A program made the position numbers and the translations under genes. The notes beneath the pieces are model-generated. The model was given only the letters and a program-made list of their open reading frames with translations, was not told where the DNA came from and made no database searches. Positions 42,354 through 51,063 of a stretch of 52,997 bases of DNA are shown one piece after another (position 1 is the stretch's first letter; each line of letters starts with the position of its first letter). The DNA comes from Thermoplasmata archaeon (lineage in GTDB: Archaea > Thermoplasmatota > Thermoplasmata > Lutacidiplasmatales > UBA184), in contig JASHOK010000038.1 in the NCBI GenBank assembly GCA_030041175.1, positions 1 to 52,997 on the forward strand, read 5' to 3'.

Positions 42354-43874
42354 TCACTTGGGGTCCGTCCCGGAGGGAGGGCTGCCGGACGGTCGTCCGC
42401 TCCACTCGGGGCGCGGCTGGGCCGCGGCGCCCGGGCGGGGCCGGCGGAGAACCGAGAAGACCGCGGCGATAACGAGGACCCCCGCCATCACATAGAACGC
42501 CACGTGGAGCGCATCCAGGAACGTGGTCGAGACGTTGCCGATCAATCCCTTTCCGGCCACGAAGACCTCGAAGGCCACGTACCGGGGGACGACCGCCGAA
42601 GCGATGGTGATGACCAGGGCGTAGCTCCCGATCGTGCCGGCATTGGTCAACGTCCGGAGCAGGCCCGAAATCGTTCCGTAGTGCTGCGGGGGGGCATCGG
42701 CCATCACCGCCTTGTTGTTCGACGGCCAGAAGAGCGCCCCTCCAAGCCCCGTGATGACGGTAATGAGCGCGACGACCAACAGCGGCGTGGTCGTGGTGAG
42801 CTGGGCATAGAGCAGCACTCCGACGATCATCATCGCAATGCCGGCGGTGGCGAAGCGCCAGGCTCCCCATCGATCCGCCCAGTGACCCGCGCTCGGCGAC
42901 AGCCCGGCCGAGATCACGTACCCCGGAACGAGCAACAACGAGGCGTCCAGCGGCGAGAGTCCGCGGATTCCCTGCAGGTACATGATGAGCAGGAAGACCA
43001 CGGAGAGGTAGCCCAGGCTTTGGAAGAAGGAGGCCGCCAGCGATGTGGACAGTAATCGAGACCGAAACAGCGAAAGGTCCAGTGCCGGGACCTTGGTCCG
43101 ACGTTCCCAGAGGATGAAGGGGATGACCAGGAGCGCTCCGAGCACCATCAGAGCCACGTTCGTTGTCGTGGCGCCGTGCGAGGCGAAGTCCACGGCCCCG
43201 TACGTGACGAGACCCAGTATGGCACCGAGCAGCAGCATGCCGATCCAGTCGAAACGCGTTGCAATCCGCGTGCTGGGGGTGAGGTACCGGAGTCCGAGCG
43301 CGACCGCCACGATGCCGATCGGGATGTTGATGTAGAAGATGAAGCGCCAGCCGACGAACGTCGTGAGTACGCCACCCAAGGCAATCCCAAGAACCGCCCC
43401 GACGCTCCAGCCCATCGCCGTGTAGCCAAAGGCACGGCCCCGGGCGGCCGGCGGGAAGTGCTCGGAGATGATTGCGGTCCCCGTGGCGATCATGAGAGCC
43501 CCGCCGATCGCCTGGAGCGCCCGGAATCCGATGAGGGAGTCTGCCGTGGGCGCGAGTCCGCAGAGCGCAGAGCCGATCGTGAAGACGACAAATCCGAAGT
43601 TGTAGGCCCGGTTCCGGCCGACCACGTCGCCGACCCGGCCGAACTGGGTCGTCAGGACCGACGTGAGCAGCAGGTAGATCAGAATGACCCAGATGATGGA
43701 CGCCAGGCCCGCGTGCAGATCGCCGGCAATCGTCGGAAAGGCAAGGAGTACGATGGTCGTATCGACCGAGGCCATCAGCGTCCCGAGAACGACGACGAAC
43801 AGGACCCATCGGACTCCCGGCTCCATGCGGGACGGAGACCTGGTGCCAGTCGGCGTGGGCGCAGCTCCCGACAT
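42354..43874 (-). CDS. MFS multidrug transporter, DHA2/EmrB-like (14-TM type)
   Basis: An integral membrane exporter. The first helix region VLFVVVLGTLMASVDTTIVLLAFPTIAGDL (motif D-like), the GRVGDVVGRNRAYNFGF loop (motif A) and GFRALQAIGGALMIATGTAI (motif B) are characteristic of the DHA2 drug:H+ family. The 506-aa length suits 14 helices. The start MSGAAPTP at 43874 is preferred to the ORF-track ATG at 43919, because TCTTAA at 43907-43912 is about 35 nt upstream of it. It may share a resistance function with the DrrAB-like exporter. Confidence 0.9.
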   Translation of the reverse strand: MSGAAPTPTGTRSPSRMEPGVRWVLFVVVLGTLMASVDTTIVLLAFPTIAGDLHAGLASIIWVILIYLLLTSVLTTQFGRVGDVVGRNRAYNFGFVVFTIGSALCGLAPTADSLIGFRALQAIGGALMIATGTAIISEHFPPAARGRAFGYTAMGWSVGAVLGIALGGVLTTFVGWRFIFYINIPIGIVAVALGLRYLTPSTRIATRFDWIGMLLLGAILGLVTYGAVDFASHGATTTNVALMVLGALLVIPFILWERRTKVPALDLSLFRSRLLSTSLAASFFQSLGYLSVVFLLIMYLQGIRGLSPLDASLLLVPGYVISAGLSPSAGHWADRWGAWRFATAGIAMMIVGVLLYAQLTTTTPLLVVALITVITGLGGALFWPSNNKAVMADAPPQHYGTISGLLRTLTNAGTIGSYALVITIASAVVPRYVAFEVFVAGKGLIGNVSTTFLDALHVAFYVMAGVLVIAAVFSVLRRPRPGAAAQPRPEWSGRPSGSPPSGTDPK

Positions 43875-43906
43875 GCTACGAGTCGCCCCTCCGACCGATT
43901 GGGGGG

Positions 43907-43912
43907 TTAAGA
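43907..43912 (-). promoter_or_regulatory. TATA-like box of the MFS gene
   Basis: TCTTAA on the minus strand (TTAAGA on plus), about 35 nt before the MSGAAPTP start; it lies inside the ORF-track extension and so argues against the 43919 start. Confidence 0.45.
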
Positions 43913-43925
43913 GAGGCACCCTGCG

Positions 43926-44447
43926 CTAGAGCAACGGCGTGGTGTAGGTCCCGTTGATCCAGATCGAGGTGTCGGCGGGAAGGAAATCGGGAGTCGCAAC
44001 CAGATCGAGCACGAACGTGAATGGGCTACCATGGCCTGCGAACGTACCCGAACCGCCTTGCGCCCAGGTCTCGTTCAGGTTGTACGGGTTCCCCTGCTGG
44101 TACTCGGAAACGGCAACGTAGACGAGCGTGCCGTTGGCCTTCTGAACCGCCATCTGGGCCGAAGCATTGCTTCCGACCCAGGTCACCCACCAGTGGAAGT
44201 GGACCGTCGCCGAGGACGGGAATCCGTACGAATACTGAGTAATCCGCGCACATTCGCACGCCGGCGCGCCGAACTCGAAGGCAAACGACTTCGCGGGAGT
44301 TGTCGCGCCGGAGAGGACCCGGGCGCCAATCAGCACGACGAGCAGGACGGCGCCGACGGCCACGGCCGTCCAGAGGATCCGGTTGAGCCGCAGGCCCCGG
44401 TCGGGCGCCGGGCTGGGAGGTTCGGGGCTGGGGGGTTCGACCGTCAT
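43926..44447 (-). CDS. Membrane-anchored extracellular protein, unknown function
   Basis: The 173-aa protein has a Pro-rich cytoplasmic start (MTVEPPSPEPPSP), one transmembrane helix (LWTAVAVGAVLLVVLIGARVL) and an external domain with many Asn/Ser/Thr and a close Cys pair (CECARI). The YSYGFPSSATVHFHWWVTWVG segment suggests a beta sandwich. I know no family. The start fits an AAATTCTA box 27 nt upstream (leaderless). It is divergent from the PstS-like gene and may belong to the same surface module. Confidence 0.6.
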   Translation of the reverse strand: MTVEPPSPEPPSPAPDRGLRLNRILWTAVAVGAVLLVVLIGARVLSGATTPAKSFAFEFGAPACECARITQYSYGFPSSATVHFHWWVTWVGSNASAQMAVQKANGTLVYVAVSEYQQGNPYNLNETWAQGGSGTFAGHGSPFTFVLDLVATPDFLPADTSIWINGTYTTPLL

Positions 44448-44470
44448 TCCGGAACGAATAGGGTGCCCGG

Positions 44471-44478
44471 TAGAATTT
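44471..44478 (-). promoter_or_regulatory. TATA-like box of the anchored protein gene
   Basis: AAATTCTA on the minus strand, centred 27 nt before the ATG at 44447. Confidence 0.5.
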
Positions 44479-44483
44479 GGCCT

Positions 44484-44508
44484 CTTCCGTCCTCAGGACT
44501 GACGGAAG
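44484..44508. promoter_or_regulatory. Inverted repeat next to the TATA box, possible operator
   Basis: CTTCCGTC (44484-44491) and GACGGAAG (44501-44508) are exact inverted copies with a nine-base centre that itself contains part of GTCCT-C-AGGAC. It lies just upstream of the TATA box of the minus-strand gene, where a regulator could block or help TFB/TBP binding. Confidence 0.4.
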
Positions 44509-44783
44509 TGCGCGCGGCCGAGACCGTCCTCGGAGTCGATCGGGGCCTCCCGCGTTGTGCCGGTTGACGGTGAGCATCGGGATGGCGCCGCTGATGGTGG
44601 CGACCTTCCCGGCCCTGGTTTCCTCGCCCCCGCCGGCTCGCCTCCTCCTGGCGCCCCTCCCGGGGTCCCTACGGTTCTGGACTCCGAGTCAGGGTCCACC
44701 ACCCCGCACCTCAAGCTCATTAACCCGGGCATGGCTTTTTTTCCAGCGATGGCCCGACGGTTCCCTCGCCCGCGAACGGTCGC

Positions 44784-44789
44784 GGGGAG
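44784..44789 (+). promoter_or_regulatory. Shine-Dalgarno of the PstS-like gene
   Basis: GGGGAGG stretch about six bases before GTG 44796, supporting that start and a leadered transcript. Confidence 0.5.
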
Positions 44790-44795
44790 GCGTCT

Positions 44796-46025
44796 GTGAA
44801 GGGCGACGCGGCCCCCACCCCTCCCTCCGGGTCGGACGACATCCATGAGGCGATCCGGATCGCCCAGGGGGCACGAACCCGCCCGCGGGTCGCGGTCGTC
44901 ATCGTCGTGGTGCTTGTACTTACGGTGGCAACCAGCGGGTGGGTTCTCGGGTGGTTCGCTCCCACGGCCCCGATCGTGAAGCCCCAAACCTGCGCCGGGC
45001 ACGTGGCCATTCTGGGAGACGGTTCGTCGGCGGCGAGCCCCGTCATGCGGACTTGGGCCGCCTTCTACAACACGAGCGTCTGCGCGCACGTGAGCTATGT
45101 CTCGTCGACAACCGGGGTCTCTGCTTTGGCTTCCAAGTCCGTGGACTTCACCGTGCTGGACGGCGCCTTGAGTCCGGAAGACAGTAGCCAGCTGGGCGCT
45201 GCGTCGGTGAGTATGCCGGTGACGCTGCAGGCCACGACCGTAGTCTATCACATCCCGGGGGTATCGTCCGGCCTGGAGCTGTCGGGCCAGCAGCTGGCCC
45301 GGATCTACCTGGGGGCCATTACGAACTGGAACAATTCGTCCATCCGAGCCCTGAATCCCGGCGTCCCACTTCCATCGAGCCTCCCGATCACGGTGTTCTA
45401 TTGCGCGACCGGGTGTAGCACCACGCTCGCGTTCACGCAGTATCTATCGAATGCGAACCAGACCTGGAACTCGACGGTCGGTACGACTGCCGCCCCGAGT
45501 TGGCCGACCGGCGTCTCCGAGCCGACGAGCGCGGCTGTAACCGCGGCGGTCAACCAAACGGCTGGCGGTATCGGTTACGGCGAACTGCCCTTCGCGCTGG
45601 CCGCGAATCTCACTTGGGCGGCTCTCCAGAACCCGGCCGGTACCTTCGTAACGCCCACCGCCGTGAACACGACGGCGGCGGCGGTGGCCTCCAACCCTGC
45701 CGTGATCCCCGAGACCGGGACGCCGTCCAACGAGTCCCTCGTGGACCAGCCCGGGAACGACACCTACCCCATCGCGACGATGTGCTACGTGGTCGTCTAC
45801 AAGGACATTGGAGTGGCCTACGGAGGTGCGCTCACCCAGAACACGGCGCAGTGGCTGGCCTCCTATGTGCTCTGGGTCACCACGGCGGCCCAGGGGAGGG
45901 GGGTACCGCTCGGCTACGCTCCCCTATCTCCGGCCCTCGTGACCTGGGACTCGGAGGTCGTGGAGCTCGTGGTCTATTACGGCCTACCGGTCCTCTCCGG
46001 AGGCGACGCGGACGGAGGGCTATGA
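44796..46025 (+). CDS. PstS-like substrate-binding protein, membrane anchored
   Basis: The 409-aa protein has one N-terminal transmembrane anchor (RVAVVIVVVLVLTVATSGWVL) and an external periplasmic-binding-protein fold like phosphate-binding PstS. Markers: LGDGSSAASPVMRTWAAFYN, VDFTVLDGALSPED, VVYHIPGVSSGLELSGQQLARIYLGAITNWN and YGGALTQNTAQWLASYVLWV. Four Cys in two close pairs (FYCATGCS plus CAGH, CAHV) may form disulfides. PstCAB are not adjacent. It is possible that it binds another oxyanion or serves in signalling. Confidence 0.78.
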   Translation: MKGDAAPTPPSGSDDIHEAIRIAQGARTRPRVAVVIVVVLVLTVATSGWVLGWFAPTAPIVKPQTCAGHVAILGDGSSAASPVMRTWAAFYNTSVCAHVSYVSSTTGVSALASKSVDFTVLDGALSPEDSSQLGAASVSMPVTLQATTVVYHIPGVSSGLELSGQQLARIYLGAITNWNNSSIRALNPGVPLPSSLPITVFYCATGCSTTLAFTQYLSNANQTWNSTVGTTAAPSWPTGVSEPTSAAVTAAVNQTAGGIGYGELPFALAANLTWAALQNPAGTFVTPTAVNTTAAAVASNPAVIPETGTPSNESLVDQPGNDTYPIATMCYVVVYKDIGVAYGGALTQNTAQWLASYVLWVTTAAQGRGVPLGYAPLSPALVTWDSEVVELVVYYGLPVLSGGDADGGL

Positions 46026-46054
46026 GACCTGGCGGCCGCGCCCGCGCGAGGAAT

Positions 46055-46062
46055 GTATTTAT
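46055..46062 (+). promoter_or_regulatory. TATA-like box of the polyferredoxin gene
   Basis: TATTTATG, about 83 nt before the ATG at 46142, implies a leader of about 57 nt if used. A 21-codon ORF (46064-46126) lies in that leader. Confidence 0.45.
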
Positions 46063-46141
46063 GCGTACTCCCGGCGTTTACCACTGGGGAGCCGGTCCGA
46101 GCCTGCCGGCCCCATCGACGACCTGAGTACCGCGGGGAACC

Positions 46142-47926
46142 ATGGAGAGCGAGACGAGCCGGGCTCCCTGGAGTGGCCGCGGCGTGGTGCCGATGGTATT
46201 GTCGGGTTGGTTCGTGGTGGTACTCGGTCTCGTTAGCCTCTCCGGACACTTCAGTGGCGGTCCGCTGTCGGCGCTGACCCAGGCGTTGACATCGCCCGCC
46301 TTTCTCGCTGCGTCGGTCGTGGGAATGCTCGTCGCCGTCCTGGCCTGCTGGGACCGCCTTGCCCCAGCGCTCCGGGGCCCCCTCCTGGTCCAAGCCGGTG
46401 TTCTAGTCCTGCTACCGACGGCCGTCCCGGTCGCCGGATGGGCCACGTGGTCCCGCTTCCCACTCGCATTTGCCATCGTGGGGTTGTTCGTCTATCTCCT
46501 GCTCTTCGCGTACCGGAATCGCCAGATCGACCGGCCCGTGGCCAACTACCTGCTCGGGCTGGTAGGCACCCTGGCACTCGTGTCCGCCGGGCTGTTCCTG
46601 TGGAGCGCGGCCGGGACCCTCTATGGAATGGCCGCCAGCGTCGTCGCCGTGACGGGGCTACTCGTCTACGCGCTCTCCTTGTCGCCCTCGGAGGCGGGGG
46701 AGCCAGGGGTACTCTGGCAGTTCAATGCCTTCTGGACGTTCCGGCTGCTGCTCTCCGTCGTCGCGGCAGAGATTTTCTTGGGCGCTTCGCTCGACATGCA
46801 AACCTGGGGCGCTTCCTTCCTTGGAGTGGTCCCCTTCCTGCCGCTCACGGGTAGCGCTCTCGTTATCGCGGCCCACGGGGCCTACAATCTGCTCTGGTTC
46901 CTCGCCGCGACCTCGATCTCGGCGTGGTTCCTCATCCTGCTCGGGGTCTGCATGGGGGCGCTGGTCGTCCCCAAGTTCTGGACCTTGAAGCACCGGGAGC
47001 AGAAGATCCGACTCGGCCTCATGATGGGCGCCTATGCGGTGGCGGGCGTCTACATCCCCAGCATGTGGACCTCGACGCCGCTGCTGCACAATGCCGCGCT
47101 CGTGAACTGGCCCATTCTCGGCTGGGGCATGGGGCTCCGGACGGGCGGCCCCTTCGTGACGAGCTTCTTCCTCGGCGTGGTCGTCATGTATGCAGCGGTC
47201 GGTTCCCTCTCCGTCCTGTTCGGCCGGCGCGCCATCTGCTCGGTGATGTGCGGCGCCGCGATGATGTTCCAGGGCACCACGATCTCCCAGATGACCACGT
47301 TCAACCGGACATCCCGGATCGGCCGGATGTTCCTGGGGAGCCGGTTCTCCACCGCCTTCACGGTCACCTCGTCCCTGGCACTCGTCTCGCTCGTCGCGGT
47401 GTCGATTCTGCCCTACCTGCACCTGCTGAACGCCTCGAACCAGACGCTGATCCTGCCGTTCCTGTTCTACTTCGGCACGCTCTGGATCGTGATGTTCGTC
47501 TCGATCCCGTATGTCGGGAACTACAACTGCTCGACCACGGGCTTCTGCCACTGGGGCTCGCTCAGCATGCTCTTCTCGCGAGCCGGGTTCTTCCGGGTGA
47601 AGGCGAAGAACCCGAAGGTCTGCCAGAGCTGCACGACCTACGACTGCGCCAAGGCCTGCCCGGTGGCGCTGGTCGACATGCCCCTCCAGCTCCAGGCCAC
47701 GGGCGAGTTCCGCAGTGCGAAGTGCATCGGCGTGGGAGAGTGCATCGAGGCGTGTCCCTATGACAACCTCTACCTCCACGACGTTCGCCACTGGATCCGA
47801 CAGAAGCTCGGACATGGCCGGAGCTCGCACCGGCCGCTGCCGATGGTCCGGCCGTCGGCCGCCCCGGCCCCGGCGCCCGCTCCCGTCCACGCGTCCGAGT
47901 CCGGAACCGCGGCCCCGGTGCCGTGA
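46142..47926 (+). CDS. NapH-like membrane polyferredoxin
   Basis: A 594-aa integral membrane protein with about 12 helices and a cytoplasmic ferredoxin domain at the C-terminus: CQSCTTYDCAKACP and CIGVGECIEACPYDN, two 4Fe-4S sites. In the membrane loops there are paired Cys motifs (RRAICSVMCG and YNCSTTGFCHWG) as in NapH/MauN proteins. The long N-terminal part has six or so extra helices not usual in NapH. It lies 65 bases upstream of the 2-oxoacid oxidoreductase genes, so it may pass electrons from reduced ferredoxin to a membrane carrier; this is inference. Confidence 0.8.
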   Translation: MESETSRAPWSGRGVVPMVLSGWFVVVLGLVSLSGHFSGGPLSALTQALTSPAFLAASVVGMLVAVLACWDRLAPALRGPLLVQAGVLVLLPTAVPVAGWATWSRFPLAFAIVGLFVYLLLFAYRNRQIDRPVANYLLGLVGTLALVSAGLFLWSAAGTLYGMAASVVAVTGLLVYALSLSPSEAGEPGVLWQFNAFWTFRLLLSVVAAEIFLGASLDMQTWGASFLGVVPFLPLTGSALVIAAHGAYNLLWFLAATSISAWFLILLGVCMGALVVPKFWTLKHREQKIRLGLMMGAYAVAGVYIPSMWTSTPLLHNAALVNWPILGWGMGLRTGGPFVTSFFLGVVVMYAAVGSLSVLFGRRAICSVMCGAAMMFQGTTISQMTTFNRTSRIGRMFLGSRFSTAFTVTSSLALVSLVAVSILPYLHLLNASNQTLILPFLFYFGTLWIVMFVSIPYVGNYNCSTTGFCHWGSLSMLFSRAGFFRVKAKNPKVCQSCTTYDCAKACPVALVDMPLQLQATGEFRSAKCIGVGECIEACPYDNLYLHDVRHWIRQKLGHGRSSHRPLPMVRPSAAPAPAPAPVHASESGTAAPVP

Positions 47927-47959
47927 CGCGACGGGCTGTCAACCCGGCGTGACTGACCC

Positions 47960-47964
47960 TTAAT
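47960..47964 (+). promoter_or_regulatory. TATA-like box of the porGD-A-B operon
   Basis: TTAAT in CCTTAATCCC, about 30 nt before the GTG at 47992, consistent with a leaderless transcript and the chosen start. Confidence 0.5.
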
Positions 47965-47991
47965 CCCCGCCGCCCGGGCTCGTCGCTGTGG

Positions 47992-48855
47992 GTGGCGGCA
48001 GTGATCGAGATCCGGTTTCACGGACGTGGGGGCCAAGGGGCGGTCGTCGCCTCCGAGCTCCTCGCGCAGGCGGCATTCCTGGACGGCAAGTGGCCCCAGA
48101 GTTTCCCATTCTTTGGGGTCGAACGGCGGGGAGCGCCGGTAACGGCGTACACTCGGATCGACACGCATCCTCTCGGAGTGCGTACCTCGATCACGACCCC
48201 CGACGTGGTCGTGGTCCTCGAGCCGAGCCTGCTCCGTACCCAACCGGTGACGGACGGACTTCGCGACGGCGGTCTCCTGCTGGTGAATTCTTCCCATCCG
48301 GCGGAAGAACTCGTCCTGCCCGCCGGCGGGCGACGGGCGGCCGTCGACGCCAACCGGATCGCCGTGACGCACGGGCTCGGGAGCCTGACGATGCCGATCG
48401 TGAACACGGCCATGCTCGGCGCGCTGGCCGCCGTCACGGACGTGGTGTCGATGGAGGCGCTGGACCGTGCGATCCAGGAATTCGTGCCCGCTCGTCGGCC
48501 CGAGAACCAGGCCGCGGCCTCCGACGGTTATCACGATGTGCGCGTGGTGGGGGGGACGCTCCCCTTCACCCCATCGGTCCCCCGGGCAGCGGCCGCCACC
48601 CTGCCCCTTCCCGAGGGACCGATGGCCTCGGAGTCCAGCGAGCGGTATCACACCGCGGACTGGCGCACGCTGCGGCCGGTGATCCACCTGGAGAAGTGCA
48701 CCCGGTGCAACTTCTGCTGGAAGTTCTGCCCGGACGATGCGTTCAGCTTCGACGCCGAGGGATACCCGGTGCTGCGGACCGACTATTGCAAGGGCTGCGG
48801 CATCTGCGCGGTGGAGTGCCCACCCCGTGCGATCGAGATGGTAGAGGAGGCCTAG
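47992..48855 (+). CDS. porGD: 2-oxoacid:ferredoxin oxidoreductase, gamma-delta fusion
   Basis: Residues 1-185 are the gamma subunit ([53 protein letters not shown]). A linker of about 35 residues leads to the delta ferredoxin subunit ([16 protein letters not shown] and [19 protein letters not shown]), so both 4Fe-4S clusters are complete. In most archaea gamma and delta are separate genes. Starts with GTG 47992 and is followed by alpha after nine bases. The subunit order gamma-delta, alpha, beta fits pyruvate or branched-chain 2-oxoacid type enzymes. Confidence 0.93.
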
Positions 48856-48864
48856 GAGAGGTCC

Positions 48865-50049
48865 ATGACGCTTCAGGTGATGTCCGGGAACTCCGCCCAA
48901 TCGTACGCCGCCGCCTTGGCGCGCGTCCACGTGATTGCCGCTTACCCGATCACGCCCCAAACCACGATCGTCGAGAAGCTGGCCGACTTCGCGGCCTCGG
49001 GGCAGCTCCCGGCCCAATTCGTCAAGGTCGAGTCGGAGCACAGTGCCCTCCAGGTCTGCGTCAGCGCCTCGTCGCTCGGCGCCCGGACCTACACCGCTAC
49101 CTCGAGCCAGGGCCTGTTGCTCATGCACGAGTTGCTGCACTGGGCCGCAGGGCTCCGAACCCCGATCGTGATGGGCGTCGTGAACCGTGCGGTGGCGCCG
49201 CCGTGGAACCTCGGGGCGGACCACACGGACACGATGTCCCAACGGGACACCGGCTGGGTCCAGTTCTATGCGGAGAGCAACCAGGAGGTCCTGGACACGG
49301 TGCTTCAGGCCTACCGCCTCGCCGAGGACCCTGCGGTCCGACTTCCCGTCATGGTGACGGAGGACGCGTTCTATCTCTCGCATACCGTGGAGCCCGTCGA
49401 AGTGCCCGCCCAGACGGAGGTGGACGCGTTCCTGCCCGCTCGGGAAGCCCGTGCGGTCCTCGTTCCCGGCCGAGCCGCCCGCCTCGGTTCCTTCACCGGC
49501 CCGGACCACTACGTGGAGTTTCGACATGAGGTCGCCCAAGCGATGGCCCGCGTCCCGGAGGTGTTCCGGGGGGTCGAGGAGGACTACCGGTCCCGGATGC
49601 ACCGGTACCACGGCGGTGCCGTGGCAACGTACCGGGTCGACGATGCGGATGCAGTCCTCGTGACGATGGGGACGATGAGCACGACGGCTCGGAGCGTCGT
49701 GGATGAGCTCCGCGCCGAGGGACGGAAGGTCGGGCTCGCGAAGCTCCGGCTCTTCCGGCCGTTCCCGGCGGCGGAGTTCCGTGAACTGGCGGGCCTCGTG
49801 GACCGGATCGGGGTCGTCGACCGATCCTTCACCTTCGGCGCCGAAGGGCCGGCGGCCACGGAGGTGGCCGCGGCGATCTACTCGGGCCCGCATCACCCGT
49901 TCCTGACCAACTACATGGTGGGCCTGGGAGGACGGGAGGTCACTCCGCAGCTCGTTCGGGCGATCTTCGACCGCCTGCTCGGTGCCGAAGGTCCGGGTAC
50001 CCGCTGGATGGATCTTCCGCAGGATGCGGGGGAGGTTACGCATGGCTAA
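48865..50049 (+). CDS. porA: 2-oxoacid:ferredoxin oxidoreductase, alpha subunit
   Basis: The 394-aa subunit has the AAYPITPQTTIVEKLADF signature, VKVESEHSALQVCVSASSLGARTYTATSSQGLLLMHELL, and NRAVAPPWNLGADHTDTMSQRDTGWVQFY, the 2-oxoacid/thiamine region. It ends overlapping beta by eight bases. Substrate (pyruvate versus branched-chain 2-oxoacids) cannot be separated by motifs; the isovaleryl-CoA dehydrogenase and methylmalonyl-CoA genes in this window make the second possible. Confidence 0.94.
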   Translation: MTLQVMSGNSAQSYAAALARVHVIAAYPITPQTTIVEKLADFAASGQLPAQFVKVESEHSALQVCVSASSLGARTYTATSSQGLLLMHELLHWAAGLRTPIVMGVVNRAVAPPWNLGADHTDTMSQRDTGWVQFYAESNQEVLDTVLQAYRLAEDPAVRLPVMVTEDAFYLSHTVEPVEVPAQTEVDAFLPAREARAVLVPGRAARLGSFTGPDHYVEFRHEVAQAMARVPEVFRGVEEDYRSRMHRYHGGAVATYRVDDADAVLVTMGTMSTTARSVVDELRAEGRKVGLAKLRLFRPFPAAEFRELAGLVDRIGVVDRSFTFGAEGPAATEVAAAIYSGPHHPFLTNYMVGLGGREVTPQLVRAIFDRLLGAEGPGTRWMDLPQDAGEVTHG

Positions 50050-50932
50050 GCTTACGATCCCGGCGCAGGAGTTGCTCCGGTCCGGTCACTCGGCATGTCC
50101 CGGCTGCGCGCCGGCGCTGGCGATGCGATTGATGCTGAAGGGCCTGGGGCCGCGGACGATCGTCTCGATCCCGGCCTGCTGCTGGACCGTCATCGATACG
50201 CCGTATCCGACGACCGCTCTGGGCGTCGCGATGCTGGACAATCCCATCGAGTCCACGGGCGCTTCGATCTCCGGGCTGCGCGCCGCGGCCGACGCTCTCG
50301 GCATCCCCGACGTCACGATCCTGGGGTTCGCGGGCGACGGCGGCACTGCCGACATCGGCCTGCAGGCGCTGAGCGGGATGCTCGAGCGGCGGACGAACGC
50401 GATCTACGCAATGTACGACAACGAGGCGTACATGAACACCGGCGTCCAGCGCAGCGGTGCGACGCCGTTGGGAGCCTGGACGACGACGACGCCTGTCGGC
50501 GAGGGGTCGCACGGAAAGGCCGAACCGAAGAAGGACGTGATGGGGATCGTCCTTGCCCATCACCCGGTCTATGCCGCCACCGTGAACCCGAGCTTTCCCG
50601 AGGACTTCGTGAAGAAGGTCGAGAAGGCCCGGGACCTTTCGGGGCCGAGGTTCTTCCACATCTTTGCTCCGTGTCCGCCGGGCTGGCGCTACCCGTCCGA
50701 CCAGTCGATCGAGATCGGGAAGCGGGCCACCGACTGCGGCGTCTTCCCGCTCTACGAGGTCATGGACGGGCACTACCACATCACCCGGAAGGGAGGCGCG
50801 CTCAAGCCGGTCCGGGAGTACTTCCAGGCTCAGGGGCGATTCTCCCATCTCGGGGACGCTGACCTCGACCGGGTGCAGGCGCAGGTCACCGCAGATTGGA
50901 ACCGGTTGGTTCGGCTCGAGAGCGAGACGTGA
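50042..50932 (+). CDS. porB: 2-oxoacid:ferredoxin oxidoreductase, beta subunit
   Basis: The 296-aa thiamine-diphosphate and 4Fe-4S subunit. It has SGHSACPGCAPALAMRL (two of the cluster Cys), PACCWTVIDTPYP, the ThDP-binding GFAGDGGTADIGLQALSG and DNEAYMNTGVQRS, and SDQSIEIGKRATDCGVFPLYEV. Start ATG 50042 overlaps porA. The protein completes a gamma-delta/alpha/beta enzyme that oxidises 2-oxoacids to acyl-CoA and CO2, reducing ferredoxin. Confidence 0.95.
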   Translation: MAKLTIPAQELLRSGHSACPGCAPALAMRLMLKGLGPRTIVSIPACCWTVIDTPYPTTALGVAMLDNPIESTGASISGLRAAADALGIPDVTILGFAGDGGTADIGLQALSGMLERRTNAIYAMYDNEAYMNTGVQRSGATPLGAWTTTTPVGEGSHGKAEPKKDVMGIVLAHHPVYAATVNPSFPEDFVKKVEKARDLSGPRFFHIFAPCPPGWRYPSDQSIEIGKRATDCGVFPLYEVMDGHYHITRKGGALKPVREYFQAQGRFSHLGDADLDRVQAQVTADWNRLVRLESET

Positions 50933-50941
50933 GAGGGCCGC

Positions 50942-50961
50942 GGAATGTCCGGGAGCATTCC
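50942..50961. terminator. Hairpin after porB
   Basis: GGAATG (50942-50947) and CATTCC (50956-50961) with an eight-base loop, nine bases after the porB stop. No T-run follows. It could end the por transcript. Confidence 0.35.
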
Positions 50962-50995
50962 GGGCGGCGCTCTCGATGGCCGTCGGACGAGGGAC

Positions 50996-51001
50996 TATAA
51001 T
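50996..51001 (+). promoter_or_regulatory. TATA box of the hydrogenase-type operon
   Basis: TATAAT, about 66 nt before the ATG at 51064. A leader of about 39 nt with GGAG 9 to 12 bases before the ATG follows. Confidence 0.5.
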
Positions 51002-51063
51002 CCCGCCTCGGATTCCCCCGGACGGTTCCCGGCCCCTGCGGTCCGGGATCCGCGGAGTGCGCC

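Larger units (their letters stand above)
44448..44795. other. Divergent intergenic region (348 bp)
   Basis: Holds the promoter of the minus-strand gene, a strong inverted repeat (44484-44508), the 44718-44724 CATTAACC box upstream of the plus-strand gene, and a TTTTTTT run at 44735-44741. Small ORFs in it look like chance. No tRNA could be folded from it. Confidence 0.5.

Noticed and set aside
44640-44720. Possible tRNA in the spacer before the PstS-like gene
   Set aside because: A GACTC-CG-GAGTC-like hairpin looks like an anticodon arm, but no acceptor or T-arm could be assembled on either strand.
44557-44799. Small ORFs in the 44448-44795 spacer
   Set aside because: Pro/Gly/Arg-rich, overlapping in several frames and with no Shine-Dalgarno, so probably chance; the real start of the next gene is GTG 44796 with GGGGAGG upstream.
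46064-46126. 21-codon ORF in the polyferredoxin leader
   Set aside because: It could be a leader peptide, but has no Shine-Dalgarno and no recognisable feature; recorded only in the promoter note.
47988-49529. 513-aa ORF on the plus strand over porGD and porA
   Set aside because: It is a shifted-frame, Arg/Gly-rich shadow of the por genes, which carry complete family motifs in their own frame.
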